Positions 11,197 through 20,362 of a stretch of 64,000 nt of DNA are shown piece after piece (the stretch's first letter is position 1; each line of letters starts with the position of its first letter). The DNA comes from Aeromonas sobria (lineage in GTDB: Bacteria; Pseudomonadota; Gammaproteobacteria; Enterobacterales; Aeromonadaceae): the NCBI RefSeq assembly GCF_000820145.1, contig NZ_CDBW01000035.1, positions 62,001 to 126,000 of the forward strand, read 5' to 3'. Under the pieces are notes generated by a model. It searched no databases. It was not told the DNA's origin and saw only the letters and a list, made by a program, of their open reading frames with translations. The translations under genes were made by a program, and so were the position numbers.

Positions 11197-12892
11197 TGAT
11201 TCCCATCTGCCTACCACCCTGCATCCCCTGCTTCGCCAAATCTTCGCCAGCCGTGGCGTAGAGGATCCCGTCCTGCTGGAGCGCAGCGCCAGCCAGCTGT
11301 TGCCGCCCCAGCGCCTCTATGGCATGGAGCAGGCGGTGCCGCTGCTGGCGGATGCCCTGACCGCCCAGAAACGGATCCTGATCGTCGGTGACTTCGACTG
11401 CGATGGCGCCACCAGCTCGGCCCTGTGCGTGCTGGCGCTACGCGCCATGGGGGGGCGCCACATCGATTTTCTGGTGCCCAACCGCTTCGAGTTCGGTTAT
11501 GGCCTGACCCCCGAGATCGTCGAGTTGGCGGTGGCCCGCGGCGCCGAGTTTCTGATAACGGTGGACAACGGCATCTCCAGCATCGCCGGGGTGGCGGCAG
11601 CCAAGGCGGCTGGCATGCAGGTAGTGGTTACCGATCACCATTTGCCGGGTCAGGAGCTGCCTGACGCCGATGCGATCGTCAATCCGAACCAGCACGGCTG
11701 CGATTTCCCCTCCAAATCGCTGGCCGGAGTGGGGGTGGCCTTCTACCTGATGGCGGCCCTCAACACCCATCTGCGCCAGCTCGGCTGGTACGAGCGGCAA
11801 GGGCTGCGGGCCCCCAATGTGGCGGATTATCTCGATCTGGTGGCCCTCGGCACAGTGGCCGACGTGGTGGCGCTCGATGGCAACAACCGTATTCTGGTCC
11901 ATCAGGGGTTGCAGCGGATCCGGGCCGGTCGCTGCCGTCCCGGCATTCAGGCGCTGGTGGATGTGTCTGGCCGCGATGGTCGCCGCCTCACCGCCGCCGA
12001 CCTCGGTTTCGCGCTGGGGCCGCGCCTCAACGCGGTGGGCCGCCTCGATGACATGTCCCTCGGGGTCGCCTGCCTGCTGAGCGATGATCTCAATCTGGCG
12101 CGCCAGCTTGCGGCCGAGATGGACAGCCTCAATCAGGAGCGCAAGGAGATCGAGCAGGGGATGCAGCAGGAGGCGCTCGCCACCCTGGAGCAGATCCGTT
12201 TTCGCGATGGCGAGGTGCCGTCGGGCATAGTGCTGCACCGCAACGAATGGCATCAGGGGGTGGTGGGGCTGGTGGCCTCCAAGGTGAAGGAGAAGTACTA
12301 CCGCCCGGTCATTGCTTTTGCCGAGAGCAGCGAGACCGAGCTCAAGGGCTCCGGCCGCTCCATCCCCGGCGTGCACCTGCGCGATGCGCTGGAACTGCTC
12401 GATACCCGTCACCCGGGCCTGATGGGCAAGTTTGGCGGCCACGCCATGGCGGCGGGGTTGACCCTGCCCAAGGCCAATATCGAGGCGTTCGGTCGCGCCT
12501 TTGAGGCCGTCATTAGCGAGCTGGTGACCCCCGAGCTCTTGACCGGGGTGCTGCTCACCGATGGCGAGCTGCTGCCGGACGAGCTCACCCTCGAGCTGGC
12601 GGAGCTTATTCGCGCCTCCGGCCCGTGGGGGCAGGCGTTCCCCGAACCGCTGTTTGACGGCGAATTTGTGCTGGTGCAGCAGCGGCTGGTGGGGGAGAAG
12701 CACCTCAAGCTGATGCTGACTACCGATTCCGGCTATGCGGTGGATGCAATTGCTTTCGGCGTCGATCTCAAGCGCTGGCCCGATGCTTCGGTCAAGCGGG
12801 TGCGGCTGGTCTACCGGCTCGATGTCAACGAGTGGCGCGGCAACCGCAGCGTGCAGCTGTTGGTGGAGCATCTGGAGGCGGCCGGTCTCTAG
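11156..12892 (+). CDS. recJ: Single-stranded-DNA-specific exonuclease RecJ
   Basis: 578 residues, as in E. coli (577). RecJ is a 5'-3' exonuclease used in recombination and mismatch repair. The DHH-phosphoesterase motifs are intact: GDFDCDGATSS, VDNGISS, VTDHHLPG and the DHHA1-region GGHAMAAG. The start lies inside the DsbC-like gene (41-base overlap), so translation is probably coupled. In E. coli recJ is followed by prfB-lysS; here a terminator and two unrelated genes follow. Confidence 0.97.
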   Translation: MPKPLQVRRRPKVDDSHLPTTLHPLLRQIFASRGVEDPVLLERSASQLLPPQRLYGMEQAVPLLADALTAQKRILIVGDFDCDGATSSALCVLALRAMGGRHIDFLVPNRFEFGYGLTPEIVELAVARGAEFLITVDNGISSIAGVAAAKAAGMQVVVTDHHLPGQELPDADAIVNPNQHGCDFPSKSLAGVGVAFYLMAALNTHLRQLGWYERQGLRAPNVADYLDLVALGTVADVVALDGNNRILVHQGLQRIRAGRCRPGIQALVDVSGRDGRRLTAADLGFALGPRLNAVGRLDDMSLGVACLLSDDLNLARQLAAEMDSLNQERKEIEQGMQQEALATLEQIRFRDGEVPSGIVLHRNEWHQGVVGLVASKVKEKYYRPVIAFAESSETELKGSGRSIPGVHLRDALELLDTRHPGLMGKFGGHAMAAGLTLPKANIEAFGRAFEAVISELVTPELLTGVLLTDGELLPDELTLELAELIRASGPWGQAFPEPLFDGEFVLVQQRLVGEKHLKLMLTTDSGYAVDAIAFGVDLKRWPDASVKRVRLVYRLDVNEWRGNRSVQLLVEHLEAAGL

Positions 12893-12922
12893 TCTGACTG
12901 CCACGCTGTTCTGCTGATCATG

Positions 12923-12947
12923 ACGGTCACCCTCGGGTGGCCGTTTT
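12923..12947 (+). terminator. recJ terminator
   Basis: ACGGTCACCC TCG GGTGGCCGT, a 9-10 bp stem with one wobble pair, followed by TTTT. Confidence 0.75.
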
Positions 12948-13109
12948 GCTGTGGCCCGGGGTGTGACTCTACCGCGTTGTCATGGTGGTTTTTAATTGCT
13001 GGTTTTCTGAGACAGCGGGTTTTAAGTCTCGTTTTGTGTCGGTCTGTATGGTTTAAAATTCAAGAAAAAGAGGCGTTGTGGTACATTTATCCCTGCGTAA
13101 TTTTGCTAT

Positions 13110-13553
13110 TTGAACGGGACTGACTCTTTGCTGCCCTCTGGCCGACTATCGACCTGGGCGATGGCCCTCGCTATCGCCAGCCTGCTGTGGTTTGCCGCTT
13201 TCGCTGCGGTAGGGGTTACTGCAACGCCTCATCAGGAATCGGTTGGGCAGAGCGTCTCGATGCAGCTACATGAGCAATCCGATCAGGGATTGGCCAACAG
13301 CGTCAGCCTCCCTCCAGCCTCCCAGTGGCGACTCGGCTTCGAGCAGGGGCGGCGGCTGGAAGGGGCCACTCACTCCGAGCGCTATCAGATGGTGCTGGCC
13401 TGGTTCCAGCACGACATCCTTGACCTGCTCTGCGGTCTACTGTTCTTTGTGCCGCTGATCTATGTCAGACAGGCCTGCGGCCACTTTGGTTATCTGCACA
13501 AACAGCAACTGCTCGGCCATCATCTGCAATTTCGCTTCTGTCACGGCGACTAG
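13110..13553 (+). CDS. Hypothetical membrane-anchored protein
   Basis: Up to 147 residues from a TTG; an ATG at 13158 would give about 131. I do not recognise the family. An N-terminal hydrophobic helix (MALAIASLLWFAAFAAVGV) is followed by a soluble, probably periplasmic segment rich in Gln and Ser, then a second hydrophobic stretch (LLCGLLFFVPLIYV). The topology is two membrane segments with a short basic tail. It lies between recJ and the orphan nqrE, with 200 bases of unassigned sequence before nqrE. It may be a real small gene or decayed sequence. Confidence 0.5.
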   Translation: MNGTDSLLPSGRLSTWAMALAIASLLWFAAFAAVGVTATPHQESVGQSVSMQLHEQSDQGLANSVSLPPASQWRLGFEQGRRLEGATHSERYQMVLAWFQHDILDLLCGLLFFVPLIYVRQACGHFGYLHKQQLLGHHLQFRFCHGD

Positions 13554-13753
13554 CTCACCCTGCTGGCGGGCGCACATCCACGTTTTCACACTGCTGTTGA
13601 ACTCTCCTGATTGACTGACGGGGCAGGCTGACACCTGCTGCCTGCGGTCTATCATCCGGTGCTGCGTCCACCCTTCCTGTTGCTTTGTCCATGCTGCTGG
13701 CCTTCGGCCAGAGGCAGACTTTCTCTTTGCGCAAACACCTGGTGAGCACACCT

Positions 13754-14353
13754 ATGGACTATTACCTCAACCTGTTTATTCACTCGATTTTTGTCGAGAA
13801 CCTCGCCCTGGCCTTCTTTCTGGGGATGTGTACCTTTCTGGCCGTCTCGAAAAACATCAACACCGCCTTCGGCCTCGGCATGACGATACTGGTGGTGATG
13901 GTGATCGCCATTCCTCTTAACAATTTGATCTTCCGTCATATCTTGCGGGCAGGCAGTACCTTTTTCGGCGAATACGATCTGGGGTTTCTCGACTACATCA
14001 TCTATATCGGGGTGCTGGCGGCGCTGGTGCAGGTGATGGAGATGGTGCTCGACAAGTACGTCCCGGCCCTCTATCAGGCGCTCGGCATCTATCTGCCGCT
14101 GTTGACGGTGCACTGCGCCATCTTTGGCGGGGTGATGTTTATGGCGCAGCGGGATTACGATTTCGTCGAGTCGCTGGTCTACAGCGCGGGCTCCGGGCTC
14201 GGCTGGCTGCTGGCCATTGTCGCCATGGCCGGTTTGCGCCAGAAGCTGAAGTACGCTGATGTACCCGAGGGGCTGCGGGGCATCGGTATCACCTTTATCG
14301 TGGCGGGGCTGATGTCCCTTGGTTTTATGTCCTTCTCCGGCATATCTCTGTGA
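13754..14353 (+). CDS. nqrE: Solitary NqrE-type subunit of Na+-translocating NADH:quinone reductase
   Basis: 199 residues, matching NqrE (198). NqrE is one of six subunits of the Na+-pumping NADH:ubiquinone oxidoreductase and binds an intramembrane iron centre with NqrD. Signatures include [13 protein letters not shown] (with the conserved Cys), LEMVLD-type [14 protein letters not shown]-type [12 protein letters not shown] and [12 protein letters not shown]. The full length suggests it is intact. No other nqr or rnf gene is near, so it is an orphan or paralogue. Weak GGTGAG upstream; a terminator follows. Confidence 0.85.
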   Translation: MDYYLNLFIHSIFVENLALAFFLGMCTFLAVSKNINTAFGLGMTILVVMVIAIPLNNLIFRHILRAGSTFFGEYDLGFLDYIIYIGVLAALVQVMEMVLDKYVPALYQALGIYLPLLTVHCAIFGGVMFMAQRDYDFVESLVYSAGSGLGWLLAIVAMAGLRQKLKYADVPEGLRGIGITFIVAGLMSLGFMSFSGISL

Positions 14354-14364
14354 GGGGATGACAG

Positions 14365-14399
14365 AAAAAAACGAGGCGCCTGCGGGCGCCTCGTTGTTT
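14365..14399. terminator. Bidirectional terminator between nqrE and lnt
   Basis: Stem ACGAGGCGCC/GGCGCCTCGT with loop TGCG. The T run is strongest in the lnt direction. Confidence 0.88.
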
Positions 14400-14420
14400 A
14401 TCGGGGATTGCGGATGGCCC

Positions 14421-15965
14421 TTACAGCTCGCGGGCCCAGGGGTGGGCCTTGGGACGCAGCGCCAGCGCCAGACCCAGCAGCAGCACGGTCAGGCCGTAGA
14501 GGGGCCAGCTGCCAAAGCGCATGTAGGGGGTCTCGCCGTGGGCGGGACGCACCTCGCTGCGCAGTACACCTGCTTCGAACTGCGGGATCTGGCCGATGAT
14601 GCTGCCATCGATCTCGGTGACTATGGTGATGCCGGTGTTGGTGTCGCGCAGCAGCGGACGTGCCAGCTCCAGCGCGCGCATCCGGGCGATCTCCATATGC
14701 TGCCAGGGGCCGATGCTGGTGCCGAACCAGGCGTCGTTGGAGACGGTCAGCAGGAAGTCGGTATCGGCATTGACGTTGCGGCGCAGCTCTTCCGGGAAGA
14801 TGATCTCGTAGCAGATGGCGGCGGCGAACTTGAGCCCCTTGGCGATCAGGTTGGGCTGAATCTCATCGCCCCGGCTGAACGAGGACATCGGCAGGTTGAA
14901 GAAGGGGGCGATGGGGCGCAGCAGATCTTCAAACGGCACGAACTCGCCGATGGGCAGCAGGTGGTACTTGTTGTAGCGGTTGGGGTGGTTGTAGAAGTAG
15001 GACTCCTTGCCATCCGCATCCTGTACCCCCATGCCGAGCACGGTATTGTAGAAGCGCTGTTGCTGCTCGTCGTAGTGGATGATCCCCGCCAGCAGGCCGG
15101 TATCGTTCACCTTCATCGCCTTGTCCAGATTCTCCAGATAGGGGCCCATCGCCTTCTCGATGGCCGGGATCGCCGACTCCGGCCAGACGATGATGTCAGC
15201 ATCCTGATTCTCGCGGCTCAAATCCTGATAGGTGCGCACCGTGGGGGCCAGCGCCTCCGGATCCCACTTGAGGGACTGGGCGATATTGCCTTGCACCAGC
15301 GCTACCTTGACCGGCTCGCCACGGGTGACCCAGTTGAGCTGCATCAGGCCGTGGGCACCGGCAACCAGCAGGGCAGGTACCGCCAGCCACAGTGGCGAGC
15401 GGGATTTCCACACCAGCCAGATGGCGGAGGTGGACAGCAACAATGCCAGCGTGATGCCCTGCACCCCGAGGATGGGGGCGAAGCCCTTGAGGGGGCCATC
15501 GATCTGGCTGTAGCCAAACCAGAGCCAGGGGAAGCCGGTCATCACCCAGCCGCGCAGCCAGTCAGCCACCAACCACAGGGCCGGGAAGGCGAGTAGCCAG
15601 CGGCTCCAGTGACGGCCGCCAAAGAAGCGGGCGAAGGCCCAGCAGGCGAGTGTCGGGTAGAGTGCCAGATAGGCGGAGAGCCCGGCCAGCAGCACGAAGG
15701 CGACCGGCAGCGGGATACCGCCAAATTCGGTCATGCTGACGTGGATCCACCACAACCCCGGCAAAAAGAGTCCCATGGCGTAGCCAAAACCGCGCCAGGC
15801 GGCCTGTTTCGGCGTGGCTTTGTCCAGCATGGTGTAGAGGCCGAGCAGGGAGGGGATCACCAGCGGCCAGTAGCCGAAGGGGGAGAAGGCCAGCACGGCG
15901 ATGGCGCCACAGGCCAGCGCGCTGAGGCTCAACAGGATTCTTGATGTAACGGGCGATGATTTCAC
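14421..15965 (-). CDS. lnt: Apolipoprotein N-acyltransferase Lnt
   Basis: 514 residues. Lnt adds the third acyl chain to lipoproteins in the inner membrane. Several membrane helices fill residues 1-210, followed by the periplasmic nitrilase domain. The catalytic triad is visible: E263 (WPES), K333 (YNKYHLLPIG) and C385 (AAICYEIIF). A final helix precedes the basic C terminus. The start is GTG with a weak ribosome site. It closes the miaB-ybeZ-ybeY-corC-lnt series. Confidence 0.96.
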   Translation of the reverse strand: MKSSPVTSRILLSLSALACGAIAVLAFSPFGYWPLVIPSLLGLYTMLDKATPKQAAWRGFGYAMGLFLPGLWWIHVSMTEFGGIPLPVAFVLLAGLSAYLALYPTLACWAFARFFGGRHWSRWLLAFPALWLVADWLRGWVMTGFPWLWFGYSQIDGPLKGFAPILGVQGITLALLLSTSAIWLVWKSRSPLWLAVPALLVAGAHGLMQLNWVTRGEPVKVALVQGNIAQSLKWDPEALAPTVRTYQDLSRENQDADIIVWPESAIPAIEKAMGPYLENLDKAMKVNDTGLLAGIIHYDEQQQRFYNTVLGMGVQDADGKESYFYNHPNRYNKYHLLPIGEFVPFEDLLRPIAPFFNLPMSSFSRGDEIQPNLIAKGLKFAAAICYEIIFPEELRRNVNADTDFLLTVSNDAWFGTSIGPWQHMEIARMRALELARPLLRDTNTGITIVTEIDGSIIGQIPQFEAGVLRSEVRPAHGETPYMRFGSWPLYGLTVLLLGLALALRPKAHPWAREL

Positions 15966-16066
15966 GGGCGATTGTGCTCGTCTTGGTGTGCAACTGGGGT
16001 CGAATGGCCGCTATCTTAACCTGTAAGAGGATTAACGGCGAGCCTCGATGCCGGTTGCAGATAGCA

Positions 16067-16094
16067 CAACGCCCCGAGGTCGGGGCGTTGTTTT
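16067..16094. terminator. Hairpin between corC and lnt
   Basis: Stem ACAACGCCCCG/CGGGGCGTTGT with a 4-base loop. The T run is on the plus strand only, so it may terminate weakly, or merely attenuate, minus-strand transcription from corC into lnt. Confidence 0.55.
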
Positions 16095-16113
16095 ACACAT
16101 CGAGCGGATTTGC

Positions 16114-16998
16114 TTACTGCGGCTCGGATTGCGCCGCCGCGTGGTGCTCGGGGATCTTCACCTGCAGCTGCTGCAGACGGCGTCGGTCGGCATGCATCAC
16201 CTTGAACAGGTAGCCGTCCAGCTCGATCTCCTCGCCCTTCTTGGGCAGGTGGCTGAAGGCGTGCATCACCAGACCGCCGACGGTATCCACCTCTTCATCG
16301 CTGAATTTGGTGCCGAAGAAGTCGTTGAAATCCTCGATCTCGGTCAGGGCGCTGATGGAGAAGACCCGCTTGCTGAGGCGGCGAATTTCGTCCGGCTCAT
16401 CCTCGATATCGTCAAACTCGTCGTCAATCTCGCCAACGATAAGTTCCAGTATGTCTTCGATGGTCACCAAACCGGAGACACCACCAAATTCATCGACCAC
16501 GATGGCCATGTGGTAGCGCTCTTCACGAAACTCCTTGAGCAGACGGTCAACCCGTTTGCTTTCGGGGACGATCACCGTGGGGCGCAAGATTTTTTCGAGC
16601 TGTAGCGGCTCGCTGGCGTGATGGCCGCCAAACCCGAAGGGGAGCAGATCCTTGGCGAGCAGAATGCCCTCCACATGATCCTTGTCTTCGTTGATCACCG
16701 GGAAGCGGGAGTGACCGGACTCGATGATCACCGGCAGGATCTCGTCCACCGGTTGGGATTTCTCGATGGTCACCATCTGGGAGCGGGGGATCATGATGTC
16801 GCGCACGCGCAGCTCGGCGATCTCCAGCACCCCCTCGATCATGTCTTTGGTGTCTTGATCGATGAGGTCTCGCTCTTCGGCATCGGCTATCACGTCTACC
16901 AAATCATTGCGGTCTTTTGGCTCGCCCTGGAAGAGTTGGCTGAGTTTGTCGAGCCAGGTTTTCTTCGGCGAGCCGGTACTAGGGTGATCGTCGGTCAT
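16114..16998 (-). CDS. corC: CorC (YbeX) CBS-domain protein
   Basis: 294 residues. Two CBS domains (about 65-130 and 135-195; IMIPRSQMVTI and VDEFGGVSGLVTIEDILE) precede a CorC_HlyC domain at the C terminus. The family is linked to magnesium and cobalt efflux, and to ribosome and lipoprotein gene clusters. It lacks a membrane domain. It lies between ybeY and lnt, the standard order. A weak purine-rich site precedes the ATG. Confidence 0.93.
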   Translation of the reverse strand: MTDDHPSTGSPKKTWLDKLSQLFQGEPKDRNDLVDVIADAEERDLIDQDTKDMIEGVLEIAELRVRDIMIPRSQMVTIEKSQPVDEILPVIIESGHSRFPVINEDKDHVEGILLAKDLLPFGFGGHHASEPLQLEKILRPTVIVPESKRVDRLLKEFREERYHMAIVVDEFGGVSGLVTIEDILELIVGEIDDEFDDIEDEPDEIRRLSKRVFSISALTEIEDFNDFFGTKFSDEEVDTVGGLVMHAFSHLPKKGEEIELDGYLFKVMHADRRRLQQLQVKIPEHHAAAQSEPQ

Positions 16999-17052
16999 TT
17001 TTTCTCTTGGTTACTCGCTTCAACACATGTGGGATTGTTTGAATGATATGAG

Positions 17053-17086
17053 GATAGTCATCTGCTGTTTCAAGGCGATGACTGTC
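17053..17086 (-). other. Intercistronic hairpin between ybeY and corC
   Basis: Stem GATAGTCATC/GATGACTGTC (one wobble pair) with a 14-base loop, without a U-run. It is probably an RNA structure between cotranscribed genes. Confidence 0.4.
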
Positions 17087-17104
17087 CCCCCTTAACGCTG
17101 CGTT

Positions 17105-17569
17105 TTACTCTTCGTCGTTCAGATAAGGATCGGCAAAACCGAGCTCTTGCATGATGTCGCGTTCCAGCTGCTCCATCTCTTCGGCTTCCTCATCTTCGAT
17201 ATGGTCATAACCTAGCAGATGCAGACTGCCGTGCACAACCATGTGGGCCCAGTGGGCCATGAGGGGCTTGTTCTGCTCGTTTGCTTCCTGTTCCACTACC
17301 TGACGGCAGATCACCAGATCGCCGAGCAGCGGCAGCTCCAGACCGGGCGGTGCTTCGAACGGGAAGGAGAGCACGTTGGTGGGCTTGTCCTTGCCGCGAT
17401 AGGTGAGGTTGAGCTCGTTGCTCTCCGCCTCATCGACGATGCGTACCGTCACTTCGGCCTCTTGCTGGAAGCCGAGGATGGTGCCGTCGAGCCAGCCTTG
17501 CAGCTGGGTTTCGGTGGGCAGGCCGTCGGTGCTGGCGCTGGCCAGCTGCAGATCCAGGATCACACTCAT
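17105..17569 (-). CDS. ybeY: Endoribonuclease YbeY
   Basis: 154 residues. YbeY is a single-strand endoribonuclease needed for 16S rRNA 3'-end maturation and ribosome quality control. The zinc motif HxxxHxxxxxH is at H113, H117 and H123 ([11 protein letters not shown]). The conserved NVLSFPFE precedes it. The ATG overlaps the ybeZ stop by four bases, implying coupled translation. An acidic C-terminal tail follows, as in other members. Confidence 0.96.
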   Translation of the reverse strand: MSVILDLQLASASTDGLPTETQLQGWLDGTILGFQQEAEVTVRIVDEAESNELNLTYRGKDKPTNVLSFPFEAPPGLELPLLGDLVICRQVVEQEANEQNKPLMAHWAHMVVHGSLHLLGYDHIEDEEAEEMEQLERDIMQELGFADPYLNDEE

Positions 17570-18609
17570 TGGGCACTCTCTTTATGGGATTTTTTGGCCG
17601 CCAGCGCGTCTGCCTGCTGGGCATCGAACGCCTCGTACGCTTGTACTATGCGAGCCACTACCGGATGGCGTACCACGTCCTTTGATTCAAAGAAGTTGAA
17701 CGACAACCCTTCGACACCCTGCAGCACGTCCAGCGCATGGCGCAGGCCGGATGTCTGGTGGCGGGGCAGGTCAGTCTGGGTGATGTCGCCGGTGACCACC
17801 GCCTTGGCGTTGAAGCCGATGCGGGTCAGAAACATCTTCATCTGCTCGGTGGTGGTGTTCTGGGCCTCATCGAGAATGATGAATGCATCGTTCAAGGTGC
17901 GGCCCCGCATGTAGGCAAGCGGCGCCACTTCGATGATGTTGCGTTCCATCAACTTCTCGACTCGCTCAAAACCCAGCATCTCGAACAGGGCGTCGTAGAG
18001 GGGGCGCAGATAGGGATCCACCTTCTGGGAGAGATCGCCGGGCAGGAAACCGAGCTTCTCGCCCGCTTCCACCGCCGGGCGAGTCAGCAAGATACGACGG
18101 ACCTCCTGACGTTCCAGCGCATCTACCGCTGCCGCGACCGCCAGATAGGTTTTGCCTGTTCCTGCCGGGCCTATGCCAAAGCTGACATCGTGACGGACGA
18201 TATTGGCGATGTACTGCGCCTGATTGGGGCTGCGCGGCTTGATGAGACCGCGCTTGGTCTTGACCGTTACCTCTTTGCCATAGGGGGTGCTTGGTGCCGG
18301 TTCGTCATCCTGCTCCAGTACCCGTGACTCCGAAATGGCCAGATGGACCATGTCGGGGGTGATGTCGGTCACCTTGCCACCCTTGAGGGGCTGGGTTTCC
18401 ACATAGAGGTGCTTGAGGATGACGGCGGCGGCATCCAGCTGGGCCTGTTTACCTGCCAGCTGGAAGTGGCTGTCACGGTAGCTGATCTCGACGCCGAGGC
18501 GGCGCTCCAGCTGCTTGATATTGTCATCGAAGGGGCCGCACAGGCTGGCAAGGCGCTGATTGTCGGCGGGCTCCAGATGCAGATTCAGGGTCGCGGTATG
18601 TCGGCTCAC
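17566..18609 (-). CDS. ybeZ: PhoH-like ATPase YbeZ
   Basis: 347 residues, of the PhoH NTPase family. Walker A ([11 protein letters not shown]) and Walker B ([10 protein letters not shown]) are clear. In E. coli YbeZ interacts with YbeY and is thought to assist RNA processing. The start is GTG with GAGGA six bases upstream. It overlaps ybeY by four bases. An 11-bp hairpin lies between miaB and this gene. Confidence 0.95.
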   Translation of the reverse strand: MSRHTATLNLHLEPADNQRLASLCGPFDDNIKQLERRLGVEISYRDSHFQLAGKQAQLDAAAVILKHLYVETQPLKGGKVTDITPDMVHLAISESRVLEQDDEPAPSTPYGKEVTVKTKRGLIKPRSPNQAQYIANIVRHDVSFGIGPAGTGKTYLAVAAAVDALERQEVRRILLTRPAVEAGEKLGFLPGDLSQKVDPYLRPLYDALFEMLGFERVEKLMERNIIEVAPLAYMRGRTLNDAFIILDEAQNTTTEQMKMFLTRIGFNAKAVVTGDITQTDLPRHQTSGLRHALDVLQGVEGLSFNFFESKDVVRHPVVARIVQAYEAFDAQQADALAAKKSHKESAQ

Positions 18610-18629
18610 AATATCCTCGTCTCAAGGCA

Positions 18630-18656
18630 CTCCCCATTCGCTGGGCGAATGGGGAG
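18630..18656 (-). other. Intercistronic hairpin between miaB and ybeZ
   Basis: Perfect 11-bp stem CTCCCCATTCG/CGAATGGGGAG with a 5-base loop and no U-run. It is a candidate processing or stability element. Confidence 0.5.
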
Positions 18657-18663
18657 GAGGGGA

Positions 18664-20097
18664 TTAATGGGGGGTGAAGGCGGCCACGCCCAGCTCGTCC
18701 GGCACGTTGTCCGGGCGGCGGGCCAGGATTTCGCTCGGAGCGGTGGCGATGCGCAGGTTCATCTCGCTCTCGCCGCGGATGAACTTGCCGCGCAGGGAGT
18801 TGGGACGTACCTCGGTGATCTCCACGTCGGCAAAGCCGCCGATCAGGGTGTGCTGACCTTCGAAGTTGACCACCCGGTTGTTCTCGGTGCGGCCACACAG
18901 CTGCATCGGGTCGAGCTTGGAGGGCCCTTCCACCAGGATACGTTGGGTCGAGCCCAGCATGGCGCGGCCAATCTGCATCGACTGATTGTTGATGACGTGC
19001 TGCAGACGGGCCAGACGGGCTTTCTTCACTTCCATGTCGACATCGTCGGGCATGTCGGCGGCCGGGGTGCCCGGGCGCGGGCTGAAGACAAAGCTGTAGC
19101 TCATGTCAAAGTTGATCTCTTCGATCAGCTTCATGGTGGCTTCAAAGTCTTCATCCGTCTCGTTCGGGAAGCCGACAATGAAGTCGGAGCTGATGGTGAT
19201 ATCGGGACGGACGGCGCGCAGGCGACGGATCTTGGACTTGTATTCGAGGATGGTGTGCGGACGCTTCATCATGGTCAGGATGCGGTCAGAGCCGCTCTGC
19301 ACCGGCAAGTGCAGGAAGCTGACCACTTCCGGGGTGTCCTTGTAGACCTCGATGATGTCGTCGGTGAACTCGATCGGGTGGCTGGTGGTGTAGCGAATAC
19401 GATCGATACCGTCGATGGCGGCCACCAGACGCAGCAGCTCGGCGAAGGTGCAGATGCCGTCATCAAAGGTCGGGCCACGCCAGGCGTTGACGTTCTGACC
19501 GAGCAGGTTCACTTCGCGCACCCCTTGCTGGGCGAGCTGGGCGATTTCGTAGAGCACGTCATCGAGTGGACGGCTCACCTCCTCACCACGGGTATAGGGC
19601 ACCACGCAGTAAGTACAGTATTTGGAGCAGCCTTCCATGATGGAGACAAAGGCGGTGGCCCCTTCGGCGCGCGGCTCCGGCAGATTGTCGAATTTTTCGA
19701 TCTCGGGGAAGGCGATATCAACCTGGGCGCCACGGCCCTCTTGCACTTGCTTGATCATGGCGGGCAGGCGATGCAGGGTCTGCGGGCCGAACACGATATC
19801 CACATATGGAGCGCGTTGACGAATCGCATCGCCCTCTTGAGAGGCAACGCAGCCACCCACGCCGATCACCAGACCGGGCTTTTTGGCCTTGAGCTTTTTC
19901 CAGCGACCCAGCTGGTGGAACACCTTCTCCTGCGCTTTTTCGCGGATGGAGCAGGTATTCAGCAGCAGGACATCTGCCTCTTCGGGCTCTTCGGTAAGGG
20001 TGTAGCCATTGCTGGCATCCAGCAGGTCGGCCATCTTGGACGAGTCGTACTCGTTCATCTGGCAACCCCAGGTTTTAATATGAAGTTTCTTGCTCAT
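18664..20097 (-). CDS. miaB: tRNA-2-methylthio-N6-dimethylallyladenosine synthase MiaB
   Basis: 477 residues. MiaB methylthiolates i6A37 in tRNAs using two iron-sulfur clusters. Auxiliary-cluster cysteines are C12, C49 and C83. The radical-SAM motif CSKYCTYC is at 157-164. A C-terminal TRAM domain ends the protein. It heads the minus-strand ybeZ-ybeY-corC-lnt series and is divergent from ubiF, as in E. coli. Confidence 0.97.
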   Translation of the reverse strand: MSKKLHIKTWGCQMNEYDSSKMADLLDASNGYTLTEEPEEADVLLLNTCSIREKAQEKVFHQLGRWKKLKAKKPGLVIGVGGCVASQEGDAIRQRAPYVDIVFGPQTLHRLPAMIKQVQEGRGAQVDIAFPEIEKFDNLPEPRAEGATAFVSIMEGCSKYCTYCVVPYTRGEEVSRPLDDVLYEIAQLAQQGVREVNLLGQNVNAWRGPTFDDGICTFAELLRLVAAIDGIDRIRYTTSHPIEFTDDIIEVYKDTPEVVSFLHLPVQSGSDRILTMMKRPHTILEYKSKIRRLRAVRPDITISSDFIVGFPNETDEDFEATMKLIEEINFDMSYSFVFSPRPGTPAADMPDDVDMEVKKARLARLQHVINNQSMQIGRAMLGSTQRILVEGPSKLDPMQLCGRTENNRVVNFEGQHTLIGGFADVEITEVRPNSLRGKFIRGESEMNLRIATAPSEILARRPDNVPDELGVAAFTPH

Positions 20098-20362
20098 TGC
20101 TTCTCTTGACTTGTGTTGAAATCGGCATGGTCAAAGGACCGCGCATTTTACTCCGCAATCTGGATACTGCCTAGCTAATATCCAGCTGGCAATGGTGCTC
20201 ACCCGATACCTGTTGCCCGTGAGCTCAATAAGCTTTCTCCTTGATTTGACGCAGCAATTCCCCGTTTGCCTCACTGTTTATCAGGCGCCCTTGCGCTATC
20301 ATGTTGCCATCCGGTTCACGTCCGGGCGTTGTCGCCGGACGCACCCTTTCAGGAATAAATGT

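Noticed and set aside
11438..12904. Minus-strand open frame of 488 codons
   Set aside because: Antisense to recJ, with His/Gln-rich composition typical of a shadow frame.
13554..13753. Possible nqrD remnant before nqrE
   Set aside because: I could not align any frame in this stretch to NqrD or NqrC, so no pseudogene is claimed.
18343..20109. Plus-strand open frame of 588 codons
   Set aside because: Antisense to miaB and the end of ybeZ; no domain features and no ribosome site.
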